A stretch of DNA of 64,000 nucleotides from Galerina marginata. Lineage: Eukaryota > Basidiomycota > Agaricomycetes > Agaricales > Galerinaceae. Below are positions 27,037 through 37,371 of the stretch, piece by piece. Made by a program: the position numbers and the translations under genes. Under the pieces are notes generated by a model that saw nothing but the letters and a program-made list of their open reading frames with translations, was not told where the DNA came from and searched no databases. The DNA lies in NCBI GenBank assembly GCA_023014335.1, contig JAECYW010000002.1, positions 3,968,001-4,032,000 of the forward strand, read 5' to 3'. The stretch's first letter is position 1; each line of letters opens with the position of its first letter.

Positions 27037-27190
27037 TAACAGAACCTAGCTCCCATAGGAACGGGGTTAGACGCGCAGGACGGAGAATGAACGTAATAGT
27101 TAAAGAGAATGTGCGAGTACAAACAGGAAATATGAACTGTTTGTACATGTATATTATGGGGGACGTCGAGCCGAGCAGCCAATTCTGACA
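27037..27190 (-). repeat. LTR copy (5' LTR on element strand)
   Basis: 154 bp, identical to 26165-26318, with the same hairpin. The sequence next to it on the element strand (ggttatgggccccgcgc, 27036 downward) is where a primer-binding site would be expected; I could not assign the tRNA. Confidence 0.9.
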
Positions 27191-27657
27191 CCCAGGCCTT
27201 CAGAGAGTCATGAGCCTTTCACTTTTGCTGGGCTGGACTACTTCGGGAGTGGTACCTGTTCGCCATGTGGCACTCTCAGCCACGGTTGGCGAGTTTCACC
27301 ACCAGTACCGGATTGCAACGTCAGCTTTTCCTCTCACATCGTCTTGCTTGCTGTCCTGGCAGGTGATCATCAGTCTGCGATAAATTTACAGCGAATATTG
27401 CATGTGTTGGGCCGCTTAACGACCCGCCCTAGGTCTAAATGTCAATCGTTTTGGTGGTTATCCCTCTCACATTCTCTGCTTTTCTGATGTCTTCCCGTTT
27501 CTTCAGACGGCTTCCTTTCTGACTTGCCAGTTGATGATCATTCCACAGCAAGATCGGTGTAAATTTGCCTTTGGCAGGCCGAGTACAAAATAAAGGAGGC
27601 GCGTCGAAGAAATGTCTATACCGACCGTACATCTGCCCATCTTACCAACTTTTCGCA
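27191..27657. promoter_or_regulatory. upstream region of the membrane-protein gene
   Basis: 467 bp from the retroelement edge to the next ATG. It begins with the CCCAG target-site duplicate. The element inserted about 0.5 kb upstream of the start and may lie in or near the promoter. Confidence 0.4.
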
Positions 27658-28989
27658 ATGGGACAGCTCCAGGAACCAGGTTTGCATTATGTCGAAGTCA
27701 TGTGTGAATCCCTCCTCCATGGTATGGCTCATCGCCGTCCGTTTCATCAACGAGGTCACTAATATCGTTCCGCAGGGATGTACACTGTCCTGGCCATTGG
27801 CATCCTCTACCTATTGTTGTATGTAAACATTTCGCAATTCACGCTACAATCATTGGCTGAGGGCTATTCGAACTTTCAGTACACCTCGCCCGATGCCCAG
27901 GGTTCACAAGGTCATGTTCTGGGCCGGTATTGTGATGTGGATGCTCTCATCTGCACATCTGGGACTCGTCATACAACAAGTTACCACTATTATGACACCC
28001 CTTCGTAATGCTCAAGCACAGGTGTCAATTGCCACAATACAAGTAAAACGGTTCATCCCTTTACAACGCGAATACAGTCTTCTGAACATTTCGTAGGCTT
28101 TACTAGGCGATATGATTTTGATCTGGCGCGTCTGGGCCGTGTGGGGTGGAAACTATTGGATGACGGTCTTGCCCATCATGTTAATGCTCGCCGCAGCCGG
28201 TCAGTTGACTCCCTCTTTGCCTGGGTCAATATTAAATATTTATATGTTGAACCTAGGTGTGAGATTTGCTGTCGTTGCTAGCATCGCCGGGGTTTTGGCG
28301 TTTACGTCAGATGTATCGTCAGAACTCATTGTCGCAAACACGCTGCTATGTACAGTTCTCATAGCAGGCAGAATATGGTAAGTTTCGTGAATATAGAAAG
28401 CGAGGAATATGGGGATAATCTACTTGATTCTTCCAGGTATTTGCAATGGCAGATGAATAAAATGCTGGGTCGTGCCCCTTCTCAAAAGTCCCGGAATGTT
28501 TACAGCGGTGCTCTTATGCTGATCATTGAGACCGGTGTTCTTTGGGCTGTTATCCAAGTAAATTTTTATTTGCCCTTTATTATGATTTCTTACCGTTAAA
28601 TTTCCAAGCTTCTTGGCGTAATACTCGACAACACCCACAATGATGGCATTCACACCGTCTTGGACATGCAAATACCGTTGATCGTGATTATTCCATCTAA
28701 TTGTCCTATTTTGACAACGACTGAGGCCAGTATACAGGGCATGCTACCGACACTGATTGTTCTCTTCGTCCACTTTGACCTTGTCCCTGGAAATCACGCA
28801 ACGGTAGCTTACAACGCTACTGTAGCATCCACATTCCAGGCGGCGACAGGACATGGCACAATGGAAACGGAGTCAACGCTTGGGGGGACCGGGTCGAGAA
28901 GGACTGCCCTGCATTTGAAGACTCAAATAAGTGACGACGACATCGAGCGTCAGCGTGAATATAAGTCTCCAAGTCCGGTTGCTGTTTGA
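27658..28989 (+). CDS. multi-pass fungal membrane protein (DUF6533/DUF6534-like)
   Basis: From the ATG at 27658 (MGQLQEPGLHYVEVMCESLL) exons join in frame. TM segments are MYTVLAIGILYLLL, VMFWAGIVMWMLSSAHLGLV, then ALLGDMILIWRVWAVWGGNY followed by WMTVLPIMLMLAAA, then VRFAVVASIAGVLAFTSD, then IVANTLLCTVLIAGRIW, then a loop WQMNKMLGRAPSQKSRNVYS, and LMLIIETGVLWAVIQ. It ends in a cytosolic tail with QISDDDIERQREYKSP, stop at 28989. The order, about six or seven helices with the RVWAVWGG motif after helix 3, is typical of the large agaricomycete membrane-protein families of unknown function, sometimes called GPCR-like. About six short introns. No frame damage seen. Function and ligand are unknown. 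Confidence 0.7.
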
Positions 28990-30190
28990 GTAGGCTGTTG
29001 ATTGACTGTTTTATTTATGGTCTTTCTTTATAATAAGCATAGATTATAACGACATTGGATAAGATCCACGTAAATCTAAACAGCAGCGACGCTATCAGGA
29101 TGCGGGATAAAGGTAAGATAATAGAAGCAGATTTCGATTAATCTCTCTCTTGTCACCTACTTTTGTGATTGACGTCCTGAGCCATCATTAAATGGGTGTC
29201 TTTTGACTGTCCCTTCCAGCTGGAGATAAAAACATCTACCCACCTGTATTGCTAATTCTGACCAATTTGAAGCAACCTGGGCGCGTGCAGCTTGAGCCGG
29301 CGCTTATTTTCAAGTGACGGGCTGTAGCCTGTCTCAAGGTTGCCTACGATTCGATGAAATTTTACTGGAAACCTGCATTTCAACAGCCTTTTATCAAATG
29401 AATATGAATTGGAGTTTCATGTTTCATCGTATCACCGGCTTCTTCGAGCTCGTGAAGGATCTGAAAGACGAAGATTTTATATTATTTAGTGACTATTTAC
29501 TGAGTAAAGAATCATACCACAGATCAAAACCGTCTTACAAAAATGCGCAAACCTTTCCCTTTCCTCTAAAATTGTATCGCAACTATCACAAATTGCTTTA
29601 AAATACAGTCCTTCACAGAGCGTCCCCTTGCAGAGCGTCCAGGAGGTTGCTGTTTCGGGGAGGGAGAAAACCATTTACCAGCTCGCTTGCAGATTTCCTT
29701 TACACGTAGGGAGTATTTACCAGGTTGCCCAAGCCTGAAGCAAGACTTTTCCTATTCAGCTTCATTTCATGCGGGCCGTCTACTATTAATGTCAAATTAA
29801 TGTAGTAATTTTCCGGAGCTCAACTGGAGCTTCGAATTTCGTCTTGCATCCTAGCATCACCGGCTCGAACGCATTTGCCATGACCTCGCCCGGAAGAAAA
29901 AGCTTTCGTATTTCTGAAGACTTTTATTTTCATTATTAGCGCGATGAGCACGCAGATTGTTGGCCGTTTCACCCAAGCGTCGGCATTCTGGGAATCCCGG
30001 AGGCTGTACGGTGTTTCCGTTTCGTAACCGTACCTGAGGCCTGAATGGTCAACGGTCCTGGTAGACTCCCAACACTGACGATTACGACTGGCTCGTATCC
30101 GACAAACTTTTCACGAACGGCTGGCCCATTCGCTCTCGATTCCTCGTATCAACCAATCCTAAATTGAATCTCGCAAACCAAGCTCCAACA
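28990..30190. other. intergenic region
   Basis: 1.2 kb with one 95-codon frame (29314-29601) that has no motif and no good splice context. No gene called. Confidence 0.45.
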
Positions 30191-30718
30191 ATGACAGTCA
30201 CCGAAAACCATCCTTTCTCCAAGCTCGCGCGCCAAATCGACCAATACATCTGGACGTCCGTCATACTCACAAGCGCCGTTGCAGCTACCTCCTTAATTAA
30301 TATGGGTAGACTGTCGCTTTTCATGGCTCCAGTCATGTTCATGATAACCCTGGCACACAACTTCACCCTCCTTGGGCTCGCTTCTCGCGACAGGAGGAAG
30401 CCAACCGACAAGCTGGTCAACACTCTCGCCCCGACCGCCAGCAAAGCCAACATCATCATATGCTGGATACTCGCAGGGTTATGGTGCCTAACGGTGCTCA
30501 TTATCATCATCATGTCGGTGATCATTTCGGGGATGACGAATGCAATGGAAGGTTGGGAAAGACTTGCAGGCTACATTGAGCTTCCCATGGTGGTGGCAGA
30601 AATTTTCATTTTGGTAGTTATTGCGGCGAAATGTTCAAAGCAAAGGAAGAGCACGATCATTCAACCTGCTCATGTTGATTGGCAACATTTCGGTCCTCCG
30701 GTGAGAGAAGTTTGTTGA
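30191..30718 (+). CDS. small four-TM orphan membrane protein, copy 1
   Basis: Intronless frame from ATG 30191 (MTVTENHPFSKLARQIDQYI), 175 residues. Four hydrophobic stretches: SVILTSAVAATSLI, LFMAPVMFMITLAHNFTLLG, IIICWILAGLWCLTVLIIII, and VVAEIFILVVIAAKC near the C-terminus. A basic loop (SRDRRKPTDKL) follows helix 2. The layout and the motifs AHNFTLL and TASKANIIICWIL match the two genes at 32582 and 34778, so it is the most diverged of three paralogs in the same orientation. No known domain. Localisation is presumably the plasma membrane or an endomembrane; role unknown. Confidence 0.7.
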   Translation: MTVTENHPFSKLARQIDQYIWTSVILTSAVAATSLINMGRLSLFMAPVMFMITLAHNFTLLGLASRDRRKPTDKLVNTLAPTASKANIIICWILAGLWCLTVLIIIIMSVIISGMTNAMEGWERLAGYIELPMVVAEIFILVVIAAKCSKQRKSTIIQPAHVDWQHFGPPVREVC

Positions 30719-32581
30719 GGTATGTGGTCATCTTTCGCTTCATATTCCTGCCCATGCTGAAATGGAAGTTTGCAGATCATCAGATGTGGAACTGCAAATA
30801 TGCTGGACGTATATGCGGCACACCTCGTAAACAACCTTCTTGTTACTCTATCTAGAAAAAATAGCTCATTAACTTGTATTAATTAGGCTGAGCGAACTCA
30901 TGTAAAACTAGAAAAGCGGAATTGTATCAATCATATCTTGTTTGGGATGATAACGCAACGATGATTACCCGGACTACTATGCAGCTGCCTGCTGTTGCGT
31001 TACCTGGGATTGACGTGCAACACTTCACTGGTTTGTTTTCAGGCTAAAGGAGACGATTTTAGTTCTCGCAGGCAATACGAGCTCGATTTTTTTCTGGGTC
31101 AACCAACCGTACAGAACACACATTAGAGGGACGGATCGGAACAGACGAACTTAAATCAAAACTCCCGATGTCCATTTCCTGGATACTTGAAAAACAGTTT
31201 ACAGCCCTACGTTGCACATTTTCAAGATAACTACCAGTTTCAAATTTCCTTGAGCGCAGCCCGACCGACGACCTGCTGGCGAGCTCCTGGCAGCTTGACT
31301 TCACGACTTTTTTTACGGGACCTGCTCAGAACGCGGACAGCAACTTCTGCTTGGCGTTTTCCTAATGTTACTACTGCCTTATCTGGAACAGCCACCTTCG
31401 TATCCCCTGGATTTTACCCTCTGCAAGATCTAGAGGCTTCGAAACCTTCTGCGATATACTCGAGTTTTTTTAGCCTCATACTCTAATTCTGACCATACCG
31501 GTCATCTAATCTTTACGTGAGAAGCAGCAGGAAAAAGGTCTTAACAAAACCCGGTCCATCGCACAACTCAGGGATGTCTTTATGGTGCCTCCTAGTCCGA
31601 GTACTTCGCCACCTGTCGACCTTTATTGTCTTGAGCTTCATCATATAGCTCCCCTGGGGATCTTACCCACTTCCCCATTGTCCGCCTTACGGTGCACCTT
31701 CCATGTTTCACGTTCCAAAGGAATGCGCACCGAAAGATTGGGGCGGCACAGGGTCCAAATATTATGCAGCTAAAATATGAGGCGTTTTCCAAGGTGTACG
31801 GTAGGGTCCATTGGTTGCTTTCTGCAGTACAGCTTCAAAGAAATTCTCGCACAGTAACAATCAGACAAGCTGGTCGACGGACGTGGACACTGGCAACAAC
31901 AGTGATCTTTGAAATGGCAAGATATCCAGGGGTTTTGACTAGAGTGCACTGGATATGAAAACGTTTCCAAAATTTCTAACTAATAATTACTATCAGCAGC
32001 GCCACTAGATGGCAGGTGGAGATCGAGCTTTGCGACTAATGTATTTGAATAAAATGTTGCCATTCGTTGCGTAAATGTGAATGTGGCTGTGTGCAAGAAA
32101 CCTTTGATCTGAACCACACACACCCATGACAACTTCAACAGCCAACTACTTCACCGTTGTCGACGACATAAATACTTGCCACCGCTCACTACTGCTGGGT
32201 CAGAAACTCCACGGATACTTGGTAAACTGATCGGTAGTCCATACCAGAGGATACGGACATATATCATACATTCTGCCCTCCGAGGATGCGCAAAGATCCC
32301 TTGCATCTAAGCAATTTTGAAGGGCTTTATATCTCGGTTCTTCGACTTCTTCTTGGCCTTTTTACTTGAGGACTCAGGTAAGCTGAAGGCTCGAATGCGG
32401 CTTGTGGAAACGCAGAAATGTGGTCGAGCCTATTACCGCCGTAATAGTTCGGTTCACAGGTCAACGGTGCATAGCCTTTAAATCGATACCTATCATCCGA
32501 AGTACACGAGGATCTGGTGGTCGAAACCTATAAAGGGTACCGCATCTGATTGTTCATTTATCTGGCTCCCCTCTGAATACC
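30719..32581. other. intergenic region; right part belongs to the duplicated block
   Basis: 1.86 kb without a recognisable gene. From about 32050 onwards it resembles the sequence upstream of the third paralog (from about 34130), with shared strings such as aaatgtgaatgtggct, cctttgatc and gtgcatagcctt. Confidence 0.5.
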
Positions 32582-33106
32582 ATGGAATCCGCGACATACA
32601 TCCACCCAGCACCAGCCCTCGCTCGCCAGATCCACCGCCTCTTATGGATGTCAATCGGCTTTAGCGTCTGCGCCCTTGCCGTCTCGCTGGTTACCTTCGG
32701 TGCAATGTCCCTCTGGATCACACCAGCCGCTTTCGTGTTCGGTATATCCCATAACATCACCCTCCTTGTGCGCTCAGCCAAAGAGCGAAAGCAGACGGCC
32801 CAAGCTCGTGTCGGGAAACTACCCGCGACAGCTACCAAGGCCTCCATCATCTGCAGCTGGATCCTTGCTGTTGTATGGTGCGCAGCGATAGCCACTCTCA
32901 TTGTGTTTGGCATCGATTTCATTGGCGACAATGACTTCCGGGTGTGGCAGGTCGTCCCCTGGATTGAATGCGCCTTTGCAATTTTTGAGGTCGTCACCTT
33001 GATTACCCTTGCTGTGATGTGCAAGAGGGAGAGGCATGCTTTTGCGGGTAATGCCAATACTGCAAAGTGGTATCAGCTCGGGGCATATCATGTCGAAAGT
33101 CAGTGA
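32582..33106 (+). CDS. small four-TM orphan membrane protein, copy 2
   Basis: Intronless, 174 residues, ATG 32582 (MESATYIHPAPALARQIHRL). TM segments include SIGFSVCALAVSLVTFGAMS, WITPAAFVFGISHNITLLV, ASIICSWILAVVWCAAIATL and CAFAIFEVVTLITLAVMC. The central loop RSAKERKQTAQARVGKLPAT is nearly identical to copy 3, indicating a recent duplication or selection on this loop. Copy 1 at 30191 keeps only the general pattern. An inverted-repeat element begins 46 bp after the stop. No family name known to me. Confidence 0.75.
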   Translation: MESATYIHPAPALARQIHRLLWMSIGFSVCALAVSLVTFGAMSLWITPAAFVFGISHNITLLVRSAKERKQTAQARVGKLPATATKASIICSWILAVVWCAAIATLIVFGIDFIGDNDFRVWQVVPWIECAFAIFEVVTLITLAVMCKRERHAFAGNANTAKWYQLGAYHVESQ

Positions 33107-33151
33107 TTTCGGAAGCTGGTAAGAGCGAGTCTTATTTTTGCTGAATTTGAT

Positions 33152-33618
33152 AGTCCTGTTTTTACCGCGCCCCTAAAACCGTGTCAGAATTTGCTTATGT
33201 AAAGTGCGGACATTCAATATCGTCGCGTCGGGTGGACGCGACGGCCAGAGTTTTTTTCGACTTCTTGGAGACAGAAAGCATCTATTTAGTTATATATGTA
33301 TTGTAATGTAATTTTGTGCCGAGAGGAGATCGTCTTGCGATGGCTATTATTTCAGAGGTTTTTAGGGGCAAGGCGCATTACATAATCATCCCCGCGCTTC
33401 GAAATACCGCTGTTATTTTACAACTCTTCCACATCACGTCCGGGTGCCCCCATATTTTAATACAATGCTAATTAGCACCTTAGAAGGAACTTTCTCTCCA
33501 CAATTCTCATTTCAAGTCCCTTATTATTACGATAATTAGCCGCAACTAAAATTTCAAAGTCCGCACTTTACATAAGCATTTTCTGACACGGTTTTGGGGG
33601 CGCGGTAAAAAACAGACT
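33152..33618. mobile_element. MITE-like element with about 59-bp terminal inverted repeats
   Basis: The left end (33152-33210) and the reverse complement of the right end (33560-33618) match over about 59 bp with only a handful of mismatches; both begin AGTC and share GTGTCAG, CTTATGTAAAGTGCGGA. Total length 467 bp, no coding capacity. Inside the left half there is a perfect 9-bp palindrome CGTCGCGTC / GACGCGACG (33221-33229 and 33235-33243). I could not define a clear target-site duplication, so the exact edges are uncertain and the superfamily is unknown. It sits just downstream of the second membrane-protein copy and is missing from the matching position after copy 3. Confidence 0.8.
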
Positions 33619-34777
33619 TCATATATCGTGATCCGTAGGGCACATCACATATATCGCTGTCTGGCTAGGAGAGACTATGAATTTGATCAATCTGATCACT
33701 TCTCTTACTGGCATAACAGACTTTTCAAATGGAACACTTCAAGCACATTTGTGGTTTTACCATGTTTTACTGCTCCAGTCCAAGGACGATTTTTTTTGTA
33801 GCTGATATCTTGCGTCTAAACCACGGACATTTGTACATTAAAAGGGGCATCTTGGGGACATTGATTTGCTCTGAAGGCGTAATTACTGTAATTTTAAGGT
33901 CAAGAAGATTGTAATAACTGCTGTAGCATTGACATCGAATTAGTCCTCATCGAAACCTAGGCATTATAATAACGGTTAAAATAAATCTTTATATCACTCG
34001 GAGTCGACATCCTAATACTACTTACTACCCCATATTTTCTACAAATTTACAAAGAGACGTCCTCCAGGTGCAGCGCTGGAGATGAGGCCTCAGTGAAAGT
34101 AAAATCTGTACTGTGTGATGGCCCGGTGACCACATCGTTTGGCTTAAATGTGAATGTGGCTATGCAATACGAACCTTTGATCAGAACCACCACACGCGTT
34201 CCCAAATACACAGCCAAACCCCCTGGATTTGGGCCTGGAATGTTGACGTCCTTGGTCGACCGTGTAAATTCGGCCCTCTGGGCTATCTCTGGTCAAAAAA
34301 CTAACCAACAGATACTTGGTGAACTGGTCGGTAATCTCTTCCGGACATGTATGGCATCGTCATTGGACCGGTACAACCACCTTCTTACTCTCAGTCACGG
34401 CGGCAAGGAACACATTGGTGATACGAAATTGGTTATTTCACCTCACGGGCTTGGTGACTCAAAGCTCTTCGAGTTCTGCCCAATTTGTATCGGTTCCTCT
34501 CGGGGACTCGAAAACTTGATAGCGGTATGGCTTGAATGAGGCTCGTGAATTTCCTTTCCGCAAAGATCATTATAACGTCAAGCCTAACCGAGTTTGAGGC
34601 TAGTACGTCCGCTTCGTGATAATGAACAACAGTGCATAGCCTTCACCGACAACTGCGTGCTCTTCCTCGAAGCTCGAAGACAGGGTCGATCGAATAAACT
34701 ACGCCATCAATAAGAGAGCCTATAACGTGTATCACATTTCATGGTCCTCTATCCGGCCCACAGCCCCTCCGTTCCGA
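33619..34777. repeat. duplicated flanks between copies 2 and 3
   Basis: Sequence around 33795-33840 (agctgatatcttgcg, then ccacggacattt) resembles 35318-35385 downstream of copy 3. Sequence from about 34130 resembles that upstream of copy 2. An open frame at 34093-34539 covers part of this duplicated upstream block; its counterpart near 32060-32400 is not open, so I do not call it a gene. Confidence 0.55.
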
Positions 34778-35269
34778 ATGGAACCCACTGCCTACATGCA
34801 CCCAGCACCAGGGATTGCATGCCATATCCAACGTCTCCTATGGATGTCAGTCGGCTTCAGCATTACCGCCCTGGGTTTCTCGGTCGGTACTTTCAGCCAA
34901 TTCTCCCTCTTCATCACACCGTCCGCCTTCGTGTTTGGCATATCGCATAATATCACCCTCCTCGTGCTCTCAGCCAAAGAGCGAAAGCAGACAGCCCAAG
35001 GTCGCGCTGGGAAACTACCTGTAACGGCAACCAAGGCTTCCATCATATGCAGCTGGATCCTTGCCGTGATATGGTGTGGCTCATTTGCCACTCTTATTAT
35101 ATTCGGCGTCTTTTCCATCGGAGATGGTGACGACAACGTATTGCGGATCGTCCCCTGGTTCGAGTTCGCCTTTGTGGTTTTGGAGATCATTACCATGGTT
35201 GCTCTTGCTGTGCTGTGCCATAAGGAGAGGCGTGCCGTTGCGTCCGCGGGAATCTTACGAAACGTCTAG
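34778..35269 (+). CDS. small four-TM orphan membrane protein, copy 3
   Basis: Intronless, 163 residues from ATG 34778 (MEPTAYMHPAPGIACHIQRL); the frame is open 17 codons further upstream but the ATG chosen aligns with that of copy 2. Helices match copy 2: SVGFSITALGFSVGTFSQFS, FITPSAFVFGISHNITLLV, ASIICSWILAVIWCGSFATL and FAFVVLEIITMVALAVLC. The loop LSAKERKQTAQGRAGKLPVT is nearly the same as in copy 2, whereas the C-terminal tails differ. Upstream and downstream DNA is also homologous, so this is a segmental tandem duplication rather than gene conversion alone. Confidence 0.75.
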   Translation: MEPTAYMHPAPGIACHIQRLLWMSVGFSITALGFSVGTFSQFSLFITPSAFVFGISHNITLLVLSAKERKQTAQGRAGKLPVTATKASIICSWILAVIWCGSFATLIIFGVFSIGDGDDNVLRIVPWFEFAFVVLEIITMVALAVLCHKERRAVASAGILRNV

Positions 35270-36113
35270 AGCAAGAGACACTTTACCATCTTGGATTAAA
35301 GGACGGTCAATTAAAATCTATAGCTTATATCTTGCGTTTTTCATGAATCACATTGGAATCACGGACATTTCTACATGCAACGGTCAACCATTAATGTATT
35401 TTTTAATTCTTACGAAGGGCGTCCAAATGGCAAAAGCTACATCGGTGTCGGACACTTCGAATTCTGAAATTCAACGAGGCAGTAATCAAGTAACATTGAA
35501 TAATTATGTTCGTCATATTAAGTCCCGAAAATCCAGTAGACAGTGAGCAAGGAAAAAGCTCTGGGCGAAAAGAGTTTGGAATTGAAAGTCTCTGGTGCTT
35601 CGAAAACATCGAAAACCCAATCTGAAATTGGCTTGAAAGGGCATTCAGAAATGGGAGGAAATCAAAAATCGGTAATGTCCCAGACTCTCGAGGTCCCTGC
35701 AGGCTGCCGGTACCCCATTCGATTGAAGCCTTTGATATACAACCTGTAATGGCAATAGTATGGCTGGATTAGGCAGATCGGAGTTTTTTTGACGGCCGAG
35801 TGAGCTGTACAGCTCGGCAAAATAAGGTTCTGTGTGGCTTACCTTACGTAAGGAGAAGCTGTTGGCGCCATCGATACATTGGTCGGTCGCTCCCATCGAC
35901 GACATCCTCAAGACCCAGGCAAGTCCTCAGTGCTGTCCGAACTTATGAATGTACAACTAACAATCAACTTCTCTTCATTTCTAACTTACTGCCATCCGAA
36001 AACTCGATCTGGATCTTTCGCAAACGACTTGTTTAACAAAACATTTGTAACCATAACTTGCGGTCGCCTTTTACTTCAACGACGGATCTTGATCTTATAG
36101 GCCCACGACAAAT
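35270..36113. promoter_or_regulatory. intergenic region upstream of RPL19
   Basis: 844 bp; the left part (to about 35390) matches the downstream flank of copy 2. The right part must hold the ribosomal-protein promoter. No gene recognised. Confidence 0.45.
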
Positions 36114-36875
36114 ATGGGTGAGTTTAGTGTACACAACCCCCTCGAGAAACCGGAAAGTCTGACCTTGGATTCGCAGTCAATCTCAGGTCACAAAAGCGCC
36201 TCGCCGCGAGCGTCGCAGGCGTCGGCAAGCGAAAAATCTGGCTCGACCCCGCTGAGCAGGCCGAAATTGGCAACGCAAACTCCCGCACGCACGTCAAGAA
36301 GCTCATCAAGGACGGCCGTGTCATCATCAAGCCCACCACCGTCCACTCCCGTGCCCGAACACGCGAGCTCCTCGCCGCCAAGCGACTGGGCCGCCACACT
36401 GGCCCCGGTAAGCGAAAGGGTACAGCGGAGGCCAGGATGCCGACCAAGGTTCTGTGGATGAGGAGACAGAGAGTGTTGAGGAGATTACTCAGGAAATACA
36501 GAGAGGCCGGCAAGATCGACAAGCATCTGTGAGTGTCTGGGTCTCATTTCAAATATAGCTTCCCCTTGTTAATACTGTGGCTGGTAAAGCTACCACGTCC
36601 TTTACCAAAAATCGAAGGGTAACGTGTTCAAGAACAAGCGTGTTCTTATGGAGTACATTCACAAAGCGAAGGCCGAGAAGAGCCGTACCAAGGTCCTCAC
36701 CGACCAAATGGAGGCCCGCCGCGTCAAAAACAAGGTATGTAACATCTCTCTCCTTACACCTTTTATGGTGTACCAACCTATCTAATTACAGGCCGCCCGC
36801 GAACGTCGTGCTGCCCGCATTGCCGAGAAGCGACAGGGTATCACAGCTGTGGAGCAGGAGACAGCAAAGGAGTAA
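36114..36875 (+). CDS. RPL19: 60S ribosomal protein L19 (eL19)
   Basis: Component of the large ribosomal subunit. Four exons: 36114-36117 (ATG plus one base), 36177-36528, 36590-36734 and 36792-36875, giving 194 residues. The protein begins [20 protein letters not shown] and contains [37 protein letters not shown] and the C-terminal basic helix with ARIAEKRQG. These are the expected eL19 blocks. Splitting the start codon's exon off by an early intron is common in fungal ribosomal-protein genes. Frame and splice sites are clean. Confidence 0.96.
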
Positions 36876-37371
36876 ATGTACAAGCCTCTCACGATATATT
36901 CGATGGATTGCCGTCACGTCCCTTCTTCCATTGTTGGTCGCATATCAGGTTACGGTTTTCACTATTACTCGTTCTTGCCATGCTCTCCCATTCGTCACTC
37001 TATAAGCTTGCAACCCACGGTCGAACACTATGTACCGCATGCCATCCCAATCTCTATGCTTTACCATCATGCGTATTTTCATGGGCTGGATATGTGTTAA
37101 CACGAGTCAGTGTTGGTGGTAATGGAGTCATCTAACAAGTGGTACCGACTCCGTTTGTTTAGGATCAATGTCAGATTACACTTCAACAGGTAATGAAGGT
37201 ATGGTAAACAAGGTATGAGGGATGCCATCCGATCTAATCAACATGCGAGGCAGTAGGAGACAGCCGTTAAAAATGCCTTGCGTGGTTTCCTCTTTGATAC
37301 CTCGTTGGTACCAAGTGCGTACACCTCGAATGTTAAACGTTACTGCCCTATGTTTCCATGCGGTTGTTATC
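36876..37371. other. convergent intergenic spacer
   Basis: About 500 bp between the RPL19 stop and the 3' end of the minus-strand HNH-like gene. No gene seen. Confidence 0.5.

Larger units (their letters stand above)
26165..27190 (-). mobile_element. non-autonomous LTR retrotransposon (TRIM/LARD-like, probably Copia-type)
   Basis: Two 154-bp direct repeats, 26165-26318 and 27037-27190, are identical by eye and flank 718 bp of internal sequence. The outer edges are bounded by a 5-bp direct repeat CCCAG (26160-26164 and 27191-27195), the expected target-site duplication. Read on the minus strand the LTR begins TGTCAGAATTGG and ends GGTTCTGTTA. A purine-rich GAGTGGGAG abuts the downstream LTR as a polypurine tract, with two more TGGGAG copies nearby. 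The internal part encodes only short frames (one begins MASEDAHKAY), with no protease, integrase or reverse transcriptase, so it must move with enzymes from elsewhere. Identical LTRs imply recent insertion. Assignment to Copia is a guess from size and ends. Confidence 0.88.

Noticed and set aside
30082..30525. Long minus-strand frame over membrane-protein copy 1 (and similar at 32554-33057 and 34792-35196)
   Set aside because: Antisense shadows recurring over each paralog; the plus-strand frames have the conserved hydrophobic segments.
34093..34539. 148-codon plus-strand frame upstream of membrane-protein copy 3
   Set aside because: It lies in the duplicated non-coding flank; the homologous sequence near 32060-32400 is not open and no family is recognisable.
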